Positions 11,422 to 22,428 of a stretch of 64,000 bases of DNA are shown here, piece by piece. Each line of letters begins with the position of its first letter. The first letter of the stretch is position 1. Position numbers and translations under genes: made by a program. Location: assembly GCA_011032825.1 (NCBI GenBank), contig JAADJZ010000022.1, positions 620,001 to 684,000 on the forward strand. Reading direction: 5' to 3'. This DNA is from Massariosphaeria phaeospora (lineage: Eukaryota > Ascomycota > Dothideomycetes > Pleosporales). Below the pieces are notes generated by a model that was not told where the DNA came from, did not search any database, and saw only the letters and a list, made by a program, of their open reading frames with translations.

Positions 11422-11429
11422 GCTATGAC

Positions 11430-11909
11430 CGTAGAAGAAAACAAATAACAGTGAGAGTTGAGACGGTAGGTCGGAAGTGTGAGAACGTAGGTTAGAAGTG
11501 TGTATACGAACGAAGAGAGAAAAGTGTTAGATTTAGTTACTTGCTAAGCTGAGCTGAGCTGAGCTGATCTGTGTTGTTTGTCTTGTCTTGTGTTGTTTGT
11601 GTCGGGGTGTCTTGGTGGGTAGAAGAACAAGCAAGTCTAAGACATGCAGAGACAGGTCGACTACTGCACCTATGCACAACACAACGATATATAAAATGGA
11701 CTGTCCTAGCCATGGAAATCTTTACTACGCTATCTACCAGCAGAAGCGTCTATTCTGCTTGTATCGCCAGCTTCCAGCATCGCCAGACTATCCCCCTTGT
11801 CTCGACCGAGGTGGACAACAATAGCCTTACTACTCTACCCCCTCACGACCAAACGTCGCACGATCCACCACCCCAAGCTTCCCTGAACAACCCCCCTGTC
11901 TCGACCGAC
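11430..11909. other. Upstream region with GAGCT microsatellite
   Basis: A GAGCT repeat lies at about 11546-11568. The downstream frame is open from 11571, but codons before 11910 look non-coding (low-complexity and cysteine-rich in an untypical way). This is probably promoter and leader sequence. Confidence 0.35.
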
Positions 11910-12353
11910 ATGGCCGACACTACCACTGCCAACGCACCCCCTTCGGCGCAACCGTCACACGACCCACTACCCCAACCCCGTGGGCACATCGTCTTCACCG
12001 GGAAATTCGTCAATGACACCCGGCTGCGCTTCTTCGTCAACTGGATACGGGAGCAGGAGGTTAGGGATGCGCGCAACTGCATTAGCTACACCATAGAAGC
12101 CGAGGCCGAACGCCCCCAAAAGAGCACCCGGCCCACACCCACCGTCATAGTGGAACAGCACGGCTGGTTCCGAAATATTGGTGCATTCCAGGACATCTGC
12201 GAGGGAGTGCCAATGCCTGACGTGGGGGCGGCGATAGAGGGTGAGACGGCGGAACAGCGCAGAGTCAGGGACAAGGCGGCGTTTCGGGCGTGGCGTGCGG
12301 ACGTGCTGAAGCAGCTAGAACAACACTACAACGACAGCTGGAAGCCAATCTAG
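11910..12353 (+). CDS. Hypothetical protein, 147 residues
   Basis: The chosen start (MADTTTANAPPSAQPSHD) precedes a Pro/Ser/Thr-rich leader and then a compact charged region with phrases such as GHIVFTGKFVNDTRLRFFV and WFRNIGAFQDICEGVPMPD. It ends with a helical stretch EQRRVRDKAAFRAWRADVL. The frame stays open upstream to 11571, and starts at 11571 or 11712 are possible. I recognise no family, signal peptide or membrane segment. It is wedged between a hAT element and the kinase-like gene. Its base composition looks like host genes rather than the RIP-affected transposons, which supports a functional gene. Confidence 0.5.
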   Translation: MADTTTANAPPSAQPSHDPLPQPRGHIVFTGKFVNDTRLRFFVNWIREQEVRDARNCISYTIEAEAERPQKSTRPTPTVIVEQHGWFRNIGAFQDICEGVPMPDVGAAIEGETAEQRRVRDKAAFRAWRADVLKQLEQHYNDSWKPI

Positions 12354-12941
12354 GCTTCTAACTCCAACCAGGTTGGCCGTCGCGCCACCATACCATTAGA
12401 GCTTTGGGATTTGGATGTTTGCCACGGTACCGGAGCCTGCTAGATGTGACTCTGGAAACAAATTAGAGCTATTAAGATTGAGCTAGCAGCGGCGTCTATT
12501 ATAGGATTACAAGCTCTTGTGTACAAAGTCGATCTTCTGTTTAAATTTAATACTATTCGCTCTTTCACCATGTCGCATATAGCCTAAGCTTCTGTCTCTT
12601 TTTCATGTCTTATCTCCTCGACGCTAGACTCCGCATCGTAGCAACTAACTAGTTACTATTCCATCTAGGCAGGCAGACATTCGAGAATCAACAAGGCCGA
12701 TAAAAACAGGTAGACAAGCATAGACCTAGTAAGGTAAAGAACTAAACTAAAGTGTTGATAGAAAAGTGCAATTAAGATAGCAAACTGTTATTCATATATA
12801 ATCTCTCTACGTACCCCGCAAGCTAGCTCGCTCACTATAGTAACGAAACAAACCACGCGAAAAACAGAGAAAGAAAAGCGAGACGAAAGACGAGGAAATA
12901 AAAGCGAGACGAAAAGACCCTTCTGGTCTAACAGAGACAAA
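12354..12941. other. Intergenic region, no gene seen
   Basis: AT-rich sequence between convergent genes, without coding or repeat signals. Confidence 0.4.
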
Positions 12942-14077
12942 TTAGCATATGTAATAACCAACCCTGCCCTCGTCAAACAGAAGGGCACATTCCTTTGTAT
13001 AGTCGCCGCCTAGGCTATCTAGCATAATTTTCATATGATGCAAAATCTTAGGCTTGTTAGAATGCCCGTAGTGCCATTCAATGCACACGGCCTGCGCCCA
13101 GCCGGGAAGCCATTCCAGCATGTGCCAGTCAACCAGCGTAACCGTCCAGTCCACGATGTTGCCCGAAGAGTCGCGAACCGGATTGTAAAGCATGTTAGCG
13201 CCTTTGATATCGCGAAAAGTAAGCACAGGCTTGGGATCCTTGGTAGCCCCCAGGATGGTCTTGAAATCCACCAGGAACTTCAGTTGCTTCTCGAAGTAGT
13301 TATCTCTAGTGTTGTGGGCTAGGCGGACCTCGGCACCTTTGTACATAGCCGTTAGAAAGTCGTCGTAGCTGTAGAATGGACCATGGAAATTTCGGAAATT
13401 GGTTTCCATGCCGGGAAATTCAGGGTCGAAAGGTTGCCCGTTGACGCGGCCGTAGTACCCTGGCGAAGGCGAAGGCGTAGCGCGAAGTAGTCGCAGCTGT
13501 TCTGCTAGCTTCGAGGAGATGATGTCCCGCGTAGGTTTGTCTAGAGCCTCGAAACTATCTAAGAGCATTTTGCCCTCGAGGAACTCCATGACTAGGTAGT
13601 ACCTTTTCGAGTCACTAAAGAAAGCGTACACCTTGGCTGACCGGACTTTAGAATGTTTCTGCAAATACAACAAATTTTCCACCTCCTACGTCTAGTTAGT
13701 ATAGCTGCTACTAGCTTATAGCGAAGAAGTAGTTATCTTACCTGTACAAGCGCAAAATAGTTGCCTCCGTGCCTCTTGATAAGGCACGGTCCAATGCGGC
13801 ACACATTGTGACGACCCATGCCAGATGGATTACCGTGTATATCCCAATTGAAGGGATGCATAGGGTTTTCATCCATAACTCGGTTGATTTCATCGATTGA
13901 AGGTATTAGGGGATGTTCGGAAGCGTAGTATGGCAGTTTGAACTTGAGCTGATGTTCGGGCGATCCATGATAGTCGGGTATTTTATCTCTATCACTAAAG
14001 AAACGTTTATTGAAATCAGACCAGTTTGTAGTACCATAGTGCTCTATGATTACCTCCTTCAGCTGGCGTACACTCAT
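12942..14077 (-). CDS. APH/kinase-like protein
   Basis: Two exons, 14077-13742 and 13685-12942, are joined across a 56-bp intron (GTAAGA donor, ACGTAG acceptor) and code 359 residues. A kinase-like fold is suggested by RIGPCLIKRHGGNYFAL (possible ATP-lysine strand near residues 94-110), YYLVMEFLEGKML (hinge), TFRDIKGANMLYN (catalytic-loop type, Asp near 271 and Asn near 276) and VTLVDWHMLEW (metal-binding Asp near 298, replacing DFG as in aminoglycoside phosphotransferase-like families). The loop reads FRD rather than HGD or HRD. Fungal relatives of this type are often of unknown substrate. There is no signal peptide. It is an intact gene flanked by transposons on both sides. Confidence 0.68.
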
Positions 14078-14787
14078 AGTAGAAAGATTTGCTTAGGAAA
14101 ACTGTCTATCTAGCGAATCGAAGTTGTATGATTAGAGAAAAAGGCAACATCTAGAGAAAGCGGTCGGTATATAGACACAAGAACAAAGAGCGCGCTGTTG
14201 ACATTCTAAGCTTAATCCGGCGGCTGTAGAGAATAATAGCGTGCTAGCTATCAAGACAAAAGAACACGCTATTAGCGACGCTGAAGTTTTGTCCGTTTCC
14301 GGCTAATCGTCGCTCTTTCAAAGCTAGCCAAACGAAATACTCCTAGGCTTGAGAACTAACATGCCTAGCTCCCTGGTTTTTCGCATTCTTGCATAGATCA
14401 AATTTTTTGAATCGCTCTCTGGCTTTATTCAAAGCTATAATTGAATTTTTAAAACTAAGCCCATGGCAATGTTGCAGACGAGTGAAGTTTTTAGAAAATT
14501 TAACTTCGCTAGTTGTTAGCTCTCTCGTCTTTGTCTAATGCGAACTCGACCGTTCCTTTCAAGGCGGTTTTCTTAATGTTGATTGGCTACCGCAGCCCTG
14601 CCATGCTTACAAGACTAGATGCCATTACCAACGACGCAATGTGACTCTTCGGCATCTCTTCAAGCACAGCGCTACTGTCTTTTAGTGCACTAACTAATCT
14701 TGCATTACGCGAATAGTAGATACGAGACTAGAAGAAGGGCACAAAAGAATCGAAGTGGAAGAACTGTGGCCTATTATGCGGCGACTT
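14078..14787. other. AT-rich intergenic region
   Basis: No supported gene. The sequence lies between the kinase-like gene's 5' end and pogo element P1, so it should hold that gene's promoter. Confidence 0.35.
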
Positions 14788-14789
14788 TA

Positions 14790-16892
14790 CCGTGTTCGTG
14801 CACGTGCCGACCGCGTCGCGTGCCGACCGCCGACTTTCTATCGACGCGACTTACACCCCAACTTCAACACGCCATAACTTTCTCAATATGACTCCAATCG
14901 AGGAGGCGATTGCAGCAATTAACTCGCGCGAGCTAGGAGATGATCTTGTATACCAGGAATATGCTGACATGTTCAGCGTGGATAGAAATACTTTAGCTCG
15001 AAGACACCAAGGTCGTCAGGGCTTGCGAACCACCAAAAACTTTGACCAGAAGAAACTCACGCCACGACAAGAGGAGGAGCTTGTACTCTACATCGGAGAC
15101 TTAACAGAGCGAGAGCTACCACCTACGAGAGCTATGATACAAAATTTCGCTTCTACGATAGCCCACGAACGCGTTTCTGAGTCCTGGGTGACGCGCTTCA
15201 AGCACCGACACGAGGACGAGCTCATCTCAAGATACACCACCGCCATGGACGCTACGCGCCACACAGCTGACTCATATATCAAGTACAAGCTATACTTTGA
15301 CTTGCTACACGGCAAGATAGAGGAGCATGAGATTCTGCCCGAGAATAGCTACAATATAGACGAAAAAGGCTTCATAATAGGTGTAATCGGACGATCGAAA
15401 AGGACCTTCACAAGGGCACAATAGGAGAAGCGTAAGGTTACTGCAGCCCTCCAAGATGGCTCGCGTACTTGGATAACAACTGTCGCTGCAGTTTGCGCTG
15501 ATAGGACTGCGCTGCCGCCTGGCCTAATCTACGAGTCTGCAAACTGTACTCTACAATCGTCATAGGTAGCAGATATCAAGCCCGGCGTACACGACGTTTT
15601 TGTGGCTTTAACACCATCTGGATGGACGAATAACGACGTAGAATTGGCCTAGTTGAAGCAGGTTTTCGACCGCTGCACGAAGAAAAAAGCGCGGCATAAA
15701 AGAAACTAGCGCTTACTCATCCTCGACGGCCACGGCAGCTACCTTACGGAGGACTTTTTACACTACTGCTTTACTTACAAGATCTATGTTGCTGTATTTT
15801 CACTTTACAGTACTCATACGCTGCAGCTGCTGGATGTAGTTTGCTTTGAGCCGCTAAGTAAAGCCTACTCCAAAAAGCTTGCAGAATACACCTAGCGCAG
15901 CTAAGGGCTAGTCCCAATCAAGAAAAGCAACTTCTTCTTGTTGTTCTAGGACGCCTAGCATGCGAGCTTTAAAAAGCGGACAATCTTGCAGTCTTTTGCT
16001 GCCACTAGTATATAGCCTATGGATCGAAAGAGAGTCATGAAGCGCTTTCCAAACAAGCTACCAAACAAGCCCGCGAACAAGCCTAAGCCTAGCTAGCGTA
16101 AAGCCGATCGTCTCCTACGCGCAGCTGCTAATAAGTCGTCGTCTAATCTCAAAACAGTGTCCTCGCTGGTCTACTACCTGGCCAACCAAAACGAGCTTCT
16201 CACTAGTAAGAATGAGGGCTTACGCGACGCGCTTACTACCAAAAAGAAGTACAACAAGAAGGGCAAGGTGCTTGATTTGCAGCAGAGGCAGGAGTATCAC
16301 GGCGGAGCTGTCTTCTAGTTACCGCGTAAGATAGCTAAGAGTAAGGCACGTAAGCGCACAAACAAGCGACTAGCTAAAGAAAAGAAACTCTAAAAAGCTC
16401 AGATGAAGCAGCTCTAAGCTGCTAACGCTTTATACAACAAGAAGCTTAAAGAAGAGAAGCGTATAGCGACTGCAGCAAAGCGAGAGAAGCGTGAGAAAGA
16501 GAAAGCAGAAAAGGCAGCTTCTGCGGCAGCTCGAAAGGCGCTCCAAAACACCCAGAAGCCTATTCAAACTTCCCAAACGGGTAAGCGCAAAGCCTTAGCT
16601 ACAAATACTCCAAAGGCAAAGCGACAGAAGCGTTCTCGTGGTGCTGCAGCACCTGCTGAAGTCGTACCTGCTGTTCCAGCCAAGGTCGCCCGCAGCGGCC
16701 GCGCTGTCAAGCTGCCAACTAGATACACATAATCTGAGTAGTACAAATTATTCGCTATACTCAATGTATTAATCTACTAAAAAATCTCGCAATAATAGCT
16801 ATTGTACGTGGCTCAATAGCTTCAAGTTTTATGGGTGAGATTTTGGATGGGGCGATCGGCACGCGACGCGGTCGGCATGTGCACGAACACGG
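14790..16892 (+). mobile_element. Pogo/Fot1-type transposon P1, full length, inactivated by stops
   Basis: The 2,103-bp element is flanked by TA (14788-14789, 16893-16894). Its terminal inverted repeats match at about 43 of 45 positions and begin CCGTGTTCGTGCAC. The transposase region runs from 14888 to 16732: an N-terminal DNA-binding region (IEEAIAAINSRELGDDLVYQ), the first catalytic Asp in NIDEKGF, the second in LILDGHGSYLT, the third in LLDVVCF, and a basic coiled C-terminus ending GRAVKLPTRYT. The three Asp are intact, but at least ten TAG codons interrupt it, mostly where Trp or Gln is expected (for example 15421-15423), consistent with RIP. Confidence 0.9.
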
Positions 16893-16894
16893 TA

Positions 16895-17345
16895 TGGCAG
16901 TACGGTAGTGTTGGAGCGCTGGCGTTGCGCTCTTGAAGGCTTTTCGACAGGCAGCTTACAGGGAACTGACTTGGACAGCGGGATGAGCTGTTGCATACTC
17001 TGTACTAATTGCTTTCTCGTAGAAATAGCGGGTGTTATGCGCTCTTCGTCTGCTAAAGAAATAGCGAAATGTGTGTTAAGAGTAGCGATGCGGCAAATCT
17101 CCATAGCTACGTCCAGATTGACGGACTCGAACGAGGCATCTTTGTTCCTAGAGAAGTTCTGCTCGATAATTGAGCTGTTCTAGAGTAATTGCGGTTGCGA
17201 AGCTCTATGGAAATTGTGGAGATGCTGGAGAAAGTTAGCCTCTGAAGTATACATTTCCTGCTTGCACAAGCGGTGCTAGTGATAATTCTGAACATGCTTC
17301 GCGTGAACCTCGATATACCGCACTCTAAGAGGAACTTTGTCACGG
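16895..17345 (-). pseudogene. Possible relic of a C2H2 zinc-finger-like gene
   Basis: Reading the minus strand from 17345, a frame with a few TAG codons gives RYIEVHAKHVQNYH, then NFLQHLHNFH, which resembles the His part of C2H2 fingers in large fungal proteins. It is followed by an open stretch MEICRIATLNTHFAISLADE. It ends where P1 begins. The identification is by pattern only and no gene structure can be built. Confidence 0.25.
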
Positions 17346-17777
17346 TTTATAGCTCTTACCCTATGAGATGGATAAAGGTACTACGCTTATCTAGGACTAG
17401 CGCTGTCTGTGCTTTCGCACCTACAAATTCTGTAGCTTCTAGATAATACAACCTCAGTTCAATCCTCAATTCCATGCGCGTTGCCCACAATCCCCGACAA
17501 ACTTATATAAAGAGTTGTCCTTAGAAGTCTATGCCCCTTGTGGGTGTTGAAACTTTTGTACGGCGCTTCGTTTGGATAATGCACAACTACAGATAGACTG
17601 TCACGATTACAAAACTGCCGAAGAAGAAATGGATCTCGCTAGATAATCGAGTTGAATCTGACAATAAGAAGGCTTTTAGGTGTCTAAGAATGAGCAGCTC
17701 TTTCTTGAAAAGCGGAAGGGGGAGCGGAGGGAGGAAGAGCAGTAGTTGAAAGAATATCACTACCGTGTCCGTGCACC
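17346..17777. other. Unassigned AT-rich sequence between transposons
   Basis: No gene seen. At 17765-17777 the sequence CCGTGTCCGTGCACC looks like the outer tip of a pogo terminal repeat (see P4). Confidence 0.35.
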
Positions 17778-17779
17778 TA

Positions 17780-19901
17780 CTGTGCCCGTGCGCACCGTGC
17801 CCGGAGTCGGCCCGTGCCCCAAAAACAACATGCTCACCACCACAAACATGAGTTTATTGCAACAGCCACAATAGCTATTATTGCGAGATTTTTGCTAGAG
17901 TAATTGAGATGAGGCTTTTGTACAGCTTGTATTATCTATATTTAGATGGAACGTTGATAGCGCGGCCGCGGCTGTTCACTCTGGGTGGAGCAGCTGATGC
18001 AGCTTCAGGCGACGCCGCGCGAGCTGCACCACCACCCGTACGTTTCTGACGCTTATCCTTAGGTAAGAATGCTCGTAAAGCTTTGCGCTTGCCTGTTTAA
18101 GACGTTTGTAGAGCCTTTTTAGTGTTCTAAGCTTCAATCTTGCGTGCGCGCTCAGCTGCTTTCTTGGCTCTCTCTTTCTCTTTGACTACCTTAGCTGCCT
18201 CCCGCGCTACGCGTCTCTTCTTAGCCTTAGTTTTACAGAAGAGTTTAGCTAAAGCTTAAAGCTCCTTTCGGTTAGCTCGCGCAAGCTTCTGCATATGCTT
18301 ATTTTTCTTTTTGACTTTTTTTCGAGCACGTGCCTTACGGACCTTGCTAAGTAACTACTACTTAGCTTTACTATAATACTCCTTGCGCTGCTGCAAATCT
18401 AGAGGTTTGCTATGCTTTTTGTGCTTCTTTTTAGCTAATAAAGCCTCTTTTAAGCTACTGTTTTCGTGGTTAAAAAGCTTGTTCTAGACCTGAAAGTAGT
18501 GAACTGTAAAGCCAAGCTTCTTTAATTCTTTTGCGCTTTCATTCTTTACCGCAGACCGTACGAGGCGATCTAAGTAACGCCAATTAGCATTCTTAAAAGC
18601 AGATACCTTATCTCTATCTATTTTATCTTTATTTGAAGCTCTTTAGGTAAAGCGTTTGAGTATAACGTCTAGATCTATAGGCCAAATACTAGTAGCTTTA
18701 AAAGACTTAAGAACAGTTTCTTTTTTGAACGAAGCTTGCTACGATCTCTAGAACAACAAAAAGAAGTTTTCTTTCTTAATTGGAACTAGCCCTTGGCTGC
18801 GCTGGATATAAAACAATAGCTCCTTGCTGTAAAAGTTGAATAAGGGCTTGAACATAACTACGTTAAAAAGTTAGAGCGTGTAAGTTAAGTAAAAGAGAAG
18901 TATAGCTAAAAGTATTCAATTGCGGTTACAATAGTTAATAAACTCTATCGTTAGGTAGCTCCTATGGCCGTTAACGATAAGCAATTAGTAAGCTCGTTAA
19001 GCTTGCTTCTTCGTACAGCGATTAAACACCTGCTTAAGCTATGCTAATCTAACGTCGTTGTTGCTCTAACTAGAGAAAGTTGAGGTAACAAAGACGTTGT
19101 GTTTTCTAGCTTTAATATTAGCTACCTATGTCGATTGTAGTGTCTTTGATGCGCTCTTATAAATAAGGCTAGGCAGCAACAACGTTCTATTTGCGCAAAC
19201 TGCTGCTACGAGGGTTATCTACTTACGTAAGCTATCCTAGCGGGCTGCCTTTACCTCCTTTTTTTTCTATAAACGTTGGGAGAACACTCGTTTCAAGCGG
19301 CCAATTACACTAATTATAAACTTTTTTTCATCTATATTGTACGTTTGCTTAGGCTGAACGTTGTACTCTTTTATCTTTTTATGTAGAAAGTTAAAGTATA
19401 GCTTGTACTTATTCCCTAAGTTAGCTGCGTAGCGGTTGAAATCCATAGCAGCTGTCTATTTTGAGATAAAATCGCTCTATTTTCGGTGAAAGAAACGCGT
19501 GACCTAGCTGTCAGAGACGAGTAATTTGGCTATCTCAGATTCAAAATTTCGCACTATATCTCTTGTAGGAGGTAGCCTTTGCTTTGTTAAGCCTACGATA
19601 TACCGCACAAGCTCTAACTCTTGTTGTAGGCTAAGTTTCTAGTGCGACGCGTTCCTAGCGTCCTGGGAAGCTGTCACGCCCTTCCACCTTCGCCCTAGCG
19701 TCAAGCGGTTGACGCCATATTGATCAGCAACCTGTTGGAGGGTATATTTTGCGCCTGGTTCGCGCGAGTTCAAATCTTCAATCGCCTTGTCGATCAGATC
19801 TATGATGGTTGAGTAGTCGCGTGTTGAAGAAGGTGAGTTGGGACGCGAGTTTGTTGTTGCGGGGCACGGGCCGACTCCGGGCACGGTGCGCACGGGCACA
19901 G
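17780..19901 (-). mobile_element. Pogo/Fot1-type transposon P2, full length, heavily RIP-decayed
   Basis: The 2,122-bp element has perfect 41-bp terminal inverted repeats beginning CTGTGCCCGTGCGCACCG (17780-17820 and 19861-19901) and is flanked by TA. The transposase lies on the minus strand: DNA-binding start IDKAIEDLNSREPGAKYT near 19790, then NIDEKKF with an intact first Asp, then IVNGHRSYLT where Asn (18970-18972) replaces the second Asp, and LFNVVMF where Asn replaces the third. The interior is extremely TA-rich with dozens of TAG/TAA codons, yet the repeats are unmutated. Confidence 0.92.
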
Positions 19902-19903
19902 TA

Positions 19904-20276
19904 ATGCACGGATTCAGCCAATGCACGCCGAACACCATAAACGCTCTATTAGAAATAAGGCTGTAGAGCCACCTACAATTAATATTATCACGAGATATTC
20001 TAGTAGAGTACTATATTGATACTTGCGATCAACTTGTGCTACTTATATTTATCTAGAAGCTTGACGTTGCGGCCGCGCCGCCGCGACGCGTTAAGATAGC
20101 TAAGGCAGCAGATACGCTCTCTGAGGCCTCTGCAGCATTTCTAGTATCAACGCTACGTTTGTAACGCTTTTTGCTCTGTAGAGATAGCTGCAGAGCTTTT
20201 CTCTTACTCTTTTGTAAAGATTGTAGAGCTTTTGTAGCGTCGCGAGCTTCTTTCTAGCGAGCGCGCTCTGGTGGAG
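19904..20276 (-). mobile_element. Pogo remnant P4 (C-terminal coding part and one terminal repeat)
   Basis: On the minus strand this encodes the basic tail of a pogo transposase, ending RRRGRNVKLLDKYK, followed by a 3' untranslated stretch similar to that of P3. The outer terminal repeat continues as ATGCACGGATTCAGCCAATG and appears to be interrupted by P2: CCGTGTCCGTGCACC lies on P2's other side (17763-17777). The rest of the element is missing; the remnant stops just before a stray TGCCCGTGCGC at 20277-20287. Confidence 0.65.
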
Positions 20277-20289
20277 TGCCCGTGCGCTA

Positions 20290-22426
20290 CAGTGCCCGTG
20301 CGCCGGATGAGCCGGTACAGCCGATGAGCCACCCCGCATCAAAACATATGCATCATCCCAACTTTAACGCGTCGCATCTCTACCAACATGAACTTAATCA
20401 AGGCTGCGATTGAAGCAATCGAATCGCGTGAAGCCGGCACATCTTTCTCCTACTGCGAAGTCGCGCAACAGTTTGGTGTTGATCGCACTACACTGTTGCG
20501 ACGGCATAAGGGCAGAACGCAGTCCTATACAGCCGCATTAGAACAACGGCAACTACTTAACCTACAACAAGAGCAGGAACTTGTGAAGTACATAGAAAGA
20601 TGCACAGAGCGAGGCTTGCCACTAACAAGAGAGATAGTACGAAATTTCGCTAGCGCAGCCGCGAAACAAGAGGCTTTACATGCGTAGGTTTCGCGCTTGC
20701 TGCATCGCCATGAGGCCGAGCTTACCACCAAATAGAGCGCCGAGATTGATCGCAATCGTCACTAAGCTGACTTACATGAGAAATACGACCTATACTTTCA
20801 ACTACTGCATAGAAAAATGCAGGAGTACGACGTTAAAGCGCGCAACACTTATAATATAGATAAGAAAAGCTTCTTTGTCGGCATCACTACACGCTCAAAA
20901 CGCGTCTTTTCTAAAGCAGTTTAGCAGGCAAAACTGCGTACGGCGGCTATACAAGATAGTAATAGAGAATGGATAACGCTTTTAGCTTATGTTTGCGCTG
21001 ATGGTGAGGCGCTGCCGCCTGCTCTTATCTACAAAAGAAAAGCTGGCTTGCAATCAAGCTAGGTTGACGACGTTGAAGCTAGAAAACACTAAGTATTTAT
21101 AGCCAACTCAACCTTAGGATAGACGAATAACGATATCGAATTGGCTTGGCTTGAGCAGCTGTTTGAGCGCTACACAAAGCAAAAAGCGCGCCGGCAATAG
21201 CGCCTCCTCTTTGTTAACGGCCACGGCAGCTACCTTACGCGCGAGTTTATAGACTTTTGCGACGCTAACAAGATCCTACTAGCTGTCTTTTCTCTTTATT
21301 TAACTTACACTTTACAGCCGCTTGATGTGGTGTTGTTCTCTCCTCTTTCGAATTACTACTCGCAAGAACTCAACCGCTACCTACACCAATCGCAAGGGCT
21401 TATTGGCGTCAAGAAAGGCGACTTTTTTCAATATTCTGGTTAGCGTGGGGCACTACAATGAGGAGAGAGACTATACAGAAGAGTTTTGAAGCTACAGGCG
21501 TGTAGCCGATAGATGCAGAGGTTATACTCAAACGCTTTAACACTACCACTTTGGATCAAGATGAGGATATAGAACTGCAGGAGCTTGGTAATAGAGATAG
21601 TTGAAATAATATACGAAAAATTCTAGACGCTGCGGTCCCGGATAAGGCAAAAGATAAGGCTAAACGCTTTGCTAGTACATTACACTCTCTACAGGTTCAA
21701 AACAAGCTACTCTACCACAAAAACGATGGCCTCCGCGCGGCACTCACCACTAAACGAAAGCATAAGAAAAAGAGTAAAGTCTTAGACCTACAGCAGCGCG
21801 AGGAGTACTATAGCGGCGCTGTACTGTAGAGTCCTCGCAAGATCCGAGAAGCTCGAGTGCGCGAGACAGTCAGACAACACGAAGAGGAGCAGAGAAAACT
21901 CCAGAAAACTCACTAAAGAGAGCTCAAAGCTGCAGCTACACTATACAAAAAGCAGATAGCAGAGAAAGCAAAGGCGCTGCGACAAATTGCGAAGGAGCGT
22001 GCTAATAAGGAGCGGAAAGCGAGGGCTGCAGAGCTAGCCGCCGCGCGCGCGCTCAAAAAGCAACAACGCGACGCTGCAACCTCACAAAAATCTCGCAATA
22101 TACTAAACAAAGGCAAGCGAGCAGCCTCACAAAGCGCTGCACCAAAATCTACAAAGAAGCGTCGCGTTATGGGTGCTGGAAGTGGTGTTAATGCTGCACC
22201 TCCGCTGCCGCAGCCTCCACCCAAAACTACCACGCGCGGCCGCCAAATCAAGGTACCACAAAAGTTCAAATAGTACAAAAGTTGCGCAAGCCTCTATATA
22301 GTAATACACAAGAAAATCTCACGATAATTGAATTTGTATGTGGCTGTACAGCCTCATTTTCGCGGTTGCTAATTTTAGTTGAGGTGGCTCATCGGCTGTA
22401 CCGGCTCATCCAGCGCACGGGCACTG
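20290..22426 (+). mobile_element. Pogo/Fot1-type transposon P3, full length, inactivated
   Basis: The 2,137-bp element is flanked by TA (20288-20289, 22427-22428). Its 44-bp terminal inverted repeats begin CAGTGCCCGTGCGC and differ at one base. The transposase starts at 20388 with IKAAIEAIESREAGTSFSY (DNA-binding region). The first catalytic block reads NIDKKSF (Asp kept, next Glu and Gly changed to Lys and Ser), the second FVNGHGSYLT with Asn (21216-21218) for Asp, and the third QPLDVVLF is intact. Many TAG codons interrupt the frame. The tail ends in a basic region before 22270. Confidence 0.9.
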
Positions 22427-22428
22427 TA

